From Tannerella sp. (lineage in GTDB: Bacteria > Bacteroidota > Bacteroidia > Bacteroidales > Tannerellaceae), in the NCBI GenBank assembly GCA_031267485.1, contig JAIRYY010000261.1, forward strand, positions 1 through 11,508: DNA of 11,508 nt, read 5' to 3'. The position numbers and the translations under genes are program-made. The notes under the pieces are model-generated. The model saw only the letters and a program-made list of their open reading frames with translations. It ran no database searches and was not told the origin of the DNA. Each line of letters begins with the position of its first letter. Within the stretch, counting starts at the first letter, position 1. Positions 7,539 through 11,508 of this stretch are shown piece after piece.

Positions 7539-8327
7539 ATGATTGAAGTAAAACACCTCACGAAGTCGTTTGACGGGAAAACCGTAATCAACGATATAAG
7601 CGCGGTTTTCGAGGCCGGGAAGACCAACCTCATCATCGGGCGAAGCGGTTCCGGCAAGACGGTTTTGCTGAAAAACGTGATCGGCTTGGTGACGCCGGAT
7701 TCCGGCGATATCATATTCGACGGCCGCAATATCCTGAATATGAACAAACACGAAATTCTTGTCCTGCGGCGCGAAATAGGGTTGCTGTTTCAAAGTTCCG
7801 CCCTGTTCGACAGTATGACGGTGCTGGAAAACGTGATGTTCCCGCTGGATATGTTTTCGAACGACATCGTCCGGGAACGCCGGAAACGGGCTATCTCATG
7901 CCTGGAAAGAGTCGATCTGTCCGGGACGTACGACCTGTACCCATCGGAAATAAGCGGCGGCATGATGAAACGGGCCGCCATTGCGCGCGCCATTGCGCTG
8001 CAGCCCAGATACCTGTTCTGCGACGAGCCGAACTCGGGACTGGATCCGAAAACGGCGCTGATCATAGACGATCTTATTCACGGCATTACGAAAGAATACG
8101 GCATGACAACCGTTATCAATACGCACGACATGAATTCGGTGATGAACATCGGCGAGAACATTGTCTTCATAAAAGACGGTATTTGCGAATGGAACGGTAC
8201 CAAGGAGCAGGTAATAAGTTCCGACAGCAAAGCTTTGGGGGATTTCATCTTTGCATCGGACCTTCTTCGCAAAGCAAAAGAGCTGCAGGAAGAGATACAG
8301 AGAGAACGGGATGAACACATTCGGTAA
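7539..8327 (+). CDS. MlaF family ABC transporter ATP-binding protein
   Basis: The cytoplasmic ATPase of the MlaE-type transporter, 262 residues. Walker A GRSGSGKT is at 34-41, the Q-loop in LLFQSS near 85, the signature ISGGMMKR at 138-145, Walker B YLFCDE at 158-163, the D-loop SGLDP follows, and the H-loop is H196 in NTHD. The Met-rich signature (SGGM rather than SGGQ) is usual for MlaF-type ATPases. All residues needed for ATP hydrolysis are present. The ATG at 7539 is chosen because it gives the standard IEVKHLTKSF start and sits 2 bases after the permease stop; the long in-frame extension upstream is a shadow of the permease gene. A charged coiled-coil-like tail (about 242-262) ends the protein. 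It is the last gene of the operon; no terminator follows directly. Confidence 0.93.
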   Translation: MIEVKHLTKSFDGKTVINDISAVFEAGKTNLIIGRSGSGKTVLLKNVIGLVTPDSGDIIFDGRNILNMNKHEILVLRREIGLLFQSSALFDSMTVLENVMFPLDMFSNDIVRERRKRAISCLERVDLSGTYDLYPSEISGGMMKRAAIARAIALQPRYLFCDEPNSGLDPKTALIIDDLIHGITKEYGMTTVINTHDMNSVMNIGENIVFIKDGICEWNGTKEQVISSDSKALGDFIFASDLLRKAKELQEEIQRERDEHIR

Positions 8328-8411
8328 AAAAATGGACATGTATGAGTAATATTTAAATAACTGTAATAAAAATATGATTATGAAGCGAATAATAAAAAAG
8401 AAAAGGAATTT

Positions 8412-8492
8412 TTGTAGAGTCTTGTATAGATATAACGTCGGATTTGTATATATTTGATGGATGTATTAATTGCAATGATATAGATTTGTATA
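8412..8492 (+). repeat. Helically spaced TTGTATA repeats upstream of the surface-protein promoter
   Basis: TTGTATA occurs at 8422-8428, 8444-8450 and 8486-8492, with a one-mismatch copy TTGTAGA at 8412-8418. The last two full copies extend to an identical 10-base word, GATTTGTATA (8441-8450 and 8483-8492). Start-to-start distances are 10, 22 and 42 bases, close to one, two and four DNA turns. A further exact copy at 8609-8615 is in the leader and out of this series. The copy at 8486 touches the -33 region of the promoter. This could be a regulator-binding array, or chance in AT-rich DNA. Confidence 0.4.
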
Positions 8493-8523
8493 GTTGGTAA
8501 CTGTTTAATAAAATCTATTTTTG
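8493..8523 (+). promoter_or_regulatory. Bacteroidetes promoter (-33 / -7) for the fimbrillin-like gene
   Basis: The -7 box TATTTTTG (8516-8523) matches TAnnTTTG exactly. A -33 element GTTG (8493-8496, core TTG) stands 19 bases upstream, the spacing typical of the primary sigma factor in Bacteroides. Transcription would begin near 8530, giving a leader of roughly 120 bases. It is the only box in this gap with a correctly spaced -33. Confidence 0.6.
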
Positions 8524-8648
8524 TGACTTGATTTATACTTGTTAAAGAAAAATTCGTTTTATTATTTAAAAAGTTGCCACCGATATGGTCGACATGAATT
8601 TAGTGTTATTGTATATTGTAATGGAAAATAAAAAATAAGAACATAAAG

Positions 8649-11393
8649 ATGAAAATGAATCGTATAGCATCGTCGCTATTATATGGTATAGCATTATTGC
8701 TTTGCATGGTCTTATATGCAAAGTGTACGGATGAGCGCGTAGACCCTCCCGGACCGGGTAAAGAAGAGTTGCCGAAAAACGGACAGGTATCATTGAAAAT
8801 ACTTGTTCCGCGCGGAAGTATTTCCACTTATGCGGATACGGATGCCTCAAGTGGTGAAAATTATATAGATACATTATTTGTTGACTTGTTTGACAATAGT
8901 TTGCGAATAAAACAGGACACATTTCCCAAATCGAAGTTGACGGCATTGCCAAACACGAATGATTCTATTGTCACGGTCGGTTACGAAGTCGACAACATCA
9001 CAACCGGAAAGCTTTATGCTGAAGTCTATGCAAACCGCAGAGATGTAAAAGACATTACGGGCGAAATTCCTATCCCCGTCGGAAATACGGCAACCAAACT
9101 TTTTATGAGCGGCAAGGATTCCCTCCGGTATACCGGCACAGGATACGCCGGCACCATACATCTGGTACGCGATGTAGCCAAAGTACGCGTAAATATATCC
9201 AAGCATAGCGTCGTTCTCCCATCGGATTTGGTGATAGATTACGACAATATTAAAATAAAAGTATTGAAAGTACCCAAATGGACATCGTTGTTTTCGGGAG
9301 AGGACGCAGCCATCACTGCCCCACATCCGATAGCAATGACATATATTGACTATATGGAACGCGGCCCGGGATTACGTCATTCTTCAACGTTCGACAATAC
9401 GGCAGGAGGACAAATAGACTCTTTTTATATAAATGAACATTACCTCTCCTCATATACTCCAGCATCTGGGCCTAAAGATGAGACAACCGGAAATACGACC
9501 AGAATAAAAGTGACGATTCCTACAACCTCGGCGAGCGAAGGATCCAAATCAGATTCTTATGTATACGATTTACATACAACGTCCGATGGTTATAAGTTAC
9601 TGAGAAACTATATCTATACACTGGATATAAAGGTGCGCGGACAAAATCTTGAGCCGGTGATCACCGTAAGCGTATTGCCCTGGGATGATGTAAACATAGA
9701 CGGAAACATTTACGGCACATACCTCACGTTGAGCACGTCGGAAATCCGGTTTGATGCAACCGGAAAAGCAACCATCGACTTCTGTACGGATGCGCAGGCT
9801 GTATATTTCGACTATACCAACTTTAACGAGGCCAATTCGGAGAAGATCGGATTTGAGATATTGCCCGATGGCATTGAGAACGCCATTTCAGGATTGGCGC
9901 CCGCCGGTTTTAAAGACGGGCAGATCTTATTGGATCAGCAGCATTGCGGAAGTTTTAGCTTCCGGCTGGACCCCCCTAGTTTAGCAGTTAATTTCAGCGG
10001 TCAAATATGCATGAAAGCCGGTAATATTATAAAATGTCTGACTTTCCCCGGAATAAGAATTTACGACGCTCACTTCATCGTCGGCGACGGCATTTTCGGA
10101 TCCGATACCTATACAAACGCGACCGTTTACGAAGAGTCCCAATCCGGATGGCTGAAAATATCAACGAGTCGACTTTATACAAGCGCAGCGTCCACTACAT
10201 ATAGTGGAGCCGCCGTTTCTTTGTATTTACATCTGGATGAAAACCTGACAGGCTCCTCACGGTCGGGAAGCGTTGTTGTGACAAGTGACGGACGGGAAAA
10301 GAAACTCCGCATAACACAGTTGCCGGCCATAAAAGTCGGAAGATTCGGCTATACGACTTATCCGAATACGCCTGTTGAATCGTATATTTTCGACACCGAG
10401 TTATACACGGAACAACTTCACGAATACGACGGAACGGCATCACGGCCGGTGCCGGTGTACAGTAGTACAACACCAATTACCCCTGACAGCAACTTCGTCT
10501 TTAACGGGTGGGGCACGACAAGTAAACAGTTCAACCAATCCGGATACGACAATGGTTTCATTTATTATCAGACGCCTGTTGTTTATCAGGCAATAAACTA
10601 TTGCGCATACAAAAATCGCGATATGGACGGCAATGGAACTATATCGGGAGATGAAATCAAATGGTTTTTACCGTCGCAGGCGCAATTATTAGGCATGTGG
10701 GTATCCTATACTTCTTATAAAGGTATTAGCACATCAGATTTTCCTCCCGTTCCAACTGCTTCAGGCGTGTCACATAGATACTGGAGCGCAACTGCAAATA
10801 AGGGTCAAGCGGCGAATGCTCAATTTGTTGATTTCCGTTTCGGCAACGTTGGTAGCTTTCGTAAGAATATAACAGACTTGGTAAGATGTGTACGCAGCGG
10901 AACAGCATCCAATACAAGCATGATCCTACCGGGTACTTCTGTTATTGATTTCGGAATCGGAAATGGAGGAATGCCGGCGGAGAGTTATACGACAACCCCT
11001 AAGGGTGATGCCGCCGGAAACGAACTATCCGCCAACAACGCGACTTTATTCAGAAAACTTCGCGTGGCGACTGCCGATATTCTCTCGACACCATGGGATT
11101 TAACCGCATGTAATTCATATTCCGAATCAGCTATAACCGGATGGAGACTTCCTACACAACGCGAACTTCAGGCTATATGGATATTACAGAGCGAGATAAA
11201 AGCTGGGTTCTCGACATTCCCATTAATGGGGAATGAATACTATTGGAGCGCTACGGAGGCTTCGACACCCACAGGAAACGCCTGGACAATATGGGGAAAC
11301 TGCATCGGCGACCCCGGTTCTGTAGGTAATGCGCCTAACCGGCTTAAAGGCGATAACATCCGTATAAGATGTGTCAAAGAAGAGTGGCCATAA
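8649..11393 (+). CDS. Fimbrillin-like (DUF4906-type) surface protein with BACON-like domain and duplicated C-terminal module
   Basis: A 914-residue probable outer-surface protein. A signal sequence (residues 1-25) ends in LYAKC; Cys26 is probably lipidated, although Lys at -1 is unusual, and CTDER resembles the acidic surface-export signal of Bacteroidetes lipoproteins. Residues about 45-350 look like paired fimbrillin beta-sandwich domains ending in the typical VSVLPWDDV strand. About 355-470 is another beta-rich region of unclear family. About 475-560 looks like a BACON domain (GWLKIS, later SGSVVVTSDG and ITQLP). Residues 649-750 and 818-911 are two copies of a DUF1566/lectin-like module, each with a WFLPS/WRLPT-type start, YWSAT (711-715, 865-869) and a closing VRCV/IRCV. 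The first copy carries an EF-hand-type loop, DMDGNGTISGDE (658-669). It may be a fimbrial tip or stand-alone adhesin; ligand unknown. ATG 8649 is used, but ATG 8655 is equally possible. It appears monocistronic. Confidence 0.8.
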   Translation: MKMNRIASSLLYGIALLLCMVLYAKCTDERVDPPGPGKEELPKNGQVSLKILVPRGSISTYADTDASSGENYIDTLFVDLFDNSLRIKQDTFPKSKLTALPNTNDSIVTVGYEVDNITTGKLYAEVYANRRDVKDITGEIPIPVGNTATKLFMSGKDSLRYTGTGYAGTIHLVRDVAKVRVNISKHSVVLPSDLVIDYDNIKIKVLKVPKWTSLFSGEDAAITAPHPIAMTYIDYMERGPGLRHSSTFDNTAGGQIDSFYINEHYLSSYTPASGPKDETTGNTTRIKVTIPTTSASEGSKSDSYVYDLHTTSDGYKLLRNYIYTLDIKVRGQNLEPVITVSVLPWDDVNIDGNIYGTYLTLSTSEIRFDATGKATIDFCTDAQAVYFDYTNFNEANSEKIGFEILPDGIENAISGLAPAGFKDGQILLDQQHCGSFSFRLDPPSLAVNFSGQICMKAGNIIKCLTFPGIRIYDAHFIVGDGIFGSDTYTNATVYEESQSGWLKISTSRLYTSAASTTYSGAAVSLYLHLDENLTGSSRSGSVVVTSDGREKKLRITQLPAIKVGRFGYTTYPNTPVESYIFDTELYTEQLHEYDGTASRPVPVYSSTTPITPDSNFVFNGWGTTSKQFNQSGYDNGFIYYQTPVVYQAINYCAYKNRDMDGNGTISGDEIKWFLPSQAQLLGMWVSYTSYKGISTSDFPPVPTASGVSHRYWSATANKGQAANAQFVDFRFGNVGSFRKNITDLVRCVRSGTASNTSMILPGTSVIDFGIGNGGMPAESYTTTPKGDAAGNELSANNATLFRKLRVATADILSTPWDLTACNSYSESAITGWRLPTQRELQAIWILQSEIKAGFSTFPLMGNEYYWSATEASTPTGNAWTIWGNCIGDPGSVGNAPNRLKGDNIRIRCVKEEWP

Positions 11394-11447
11394 AAAGAGT
11401 TTCATTATTCATTATTACAATATTATTTATCGGGTAGACCGGTAAAC

Positions 11448-11481
11448 AAAAAAGCAGCTATCGTGAGATACCTGCTTTTTT
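11448..11481 (+). terminator. Intrinsic terminator, possibly bidirectional
   Basis: The left arm AAAAAAGCAG (11448-11457) pairs with CTGCTTTTTT (11472-11481). Inside, after a C-C mismatch (11458/11471), TATC (11459-11462) pairs with GATA (11467-11470) around a GTGA loop. The run of six T after the stem suits plus-strand termination, and the six A before it would serve a gene arriving from the other side. It lies 54 bases after the stop of the surface-protein gene. The remaining bases (11482-11508) hold nothing I can identify. Confidence 0.85.
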
Positions 11482-11508
11482 CGTTTTTAAACACCCATGC
11501 AATGATAC

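Larger units (their letters stand above)
8328..8648 (+). other. 321-bp AT-rich intergenic control region
   Basis: This gap is much richer in A and T than the genes on either side. It holds a promoter candidate (8493-8523), two other isolated TAnnTTTG matches (8449-8456 and 8481-8488), repeated TTGTATA words, and a leader of about 120 bases before the ATG at 8649. Two tiny open frames are present (8374-8457, 27 residues, basic; 8585-8638, 17 residues, inside the predicted leader), neither supported as a gene. I see no intrinsic terminator for the preceding operon and no convincing inverted repeats that would suggest an invertible promoter. Confidence 0.6.

Noticed and set aside
8449..8456. TATATTTG as the main -7 box of the surface-protein gene, and TAGATTTG at 8481-8488
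   Set aside because: Neither has a TTG/TTTG -33 element at 19-21 bases upstream; the nearest are about 24 bases away. The box at 8516-8523 has one at 19.
8374..8457. 27-codon basic open frame after mlaF (MIMKRIIKKKRNF start)
   Set aside because: It lies in very AT-rich DNA, has no supporting start context or homology that I can see, and contains promoter-like words. Probably chance, though a leader-peptide remnant cannot be excluded.
8328..8648. Invertible promoter of the kind that switches Bacteroides surface genes
   Set aside because: I found direct repeats but no pair of matching inverted repeats flanking the promoter.
1..11508. CRISPR array, tRNA or rRNA genes, complete insertion sequence
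   Set aside because: No regularly spaced repeats of CRISPR type, no tRNA-like cloverleaf and no rRNA sequence were seen; the Rpn-like fragment is the only gene with a mobile-element association.

Overview
The window comes from a member of the Bacteroidetes, most likely order Bacteroidales; I cannot name the genus. The evidence is a DUF4290 gene joined to murA, -7 boxes of the Bacteroidetes form TAnnTTTG, a MurA with Asp in place of the catalytic Cys, and a fimbrillin-like surface protein whose Cys is followed by an acidic export-type signal.

Layout. Bases 1-266 hold the C-terminal end of a gene resembling the Rpn / PD-(D/E)XK transposase-nuclease family; its catalytic part lies outside the window. 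A promoter and an exported thioredoxin-fold protein follow (338-811). From 949 to 8327 there are eight plus-strand genes packed as one probable operon: DUF4290 protein, murA, rimM, an M23 peptidase, dxr, rseP, an MlaE-type permease and an MlaF-type ATPase. The first four are joined by three successive ATGA stop/start overlaps, and the other gaps are 28, 4, 19 and 2 bases. A promoter-like element (911-918) lies just before the first gene, and I see no terminator inside the block.

Most of the operon is devoted to building and maintaining the envelope: MurA starts peptidoglycan precursor synthesis, the M23 protein probably cuts peptidoglycan, Dxr makes isoprenoid precursors (including the undecaprenyl carrier), RseP is an intramembrane protease, and MlaE/MlaF form the core of a lipid ABC transporter. 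RimM (ribosome maturation) is the exception. No MCE-domain partner (MlaD) is encoded here.

Bases 8328-8648 are a very AT-rich spacer with a well-formed Bacteroidetes promoter and helically spaced TTGTATA repeats. It precedes a 914-residue fimbrillin-like surface protein (8649-11393) with an EF-hand-type loop and a duplicated C-terminal module. A clear intrinsic terminator that could work in both directions (11448-11481) ends this apparently single-gene unit. The surface protein and its control region are the most accessory-looking part of the window; the rest is conserved core. I did not find a clearly new multi-gene system.
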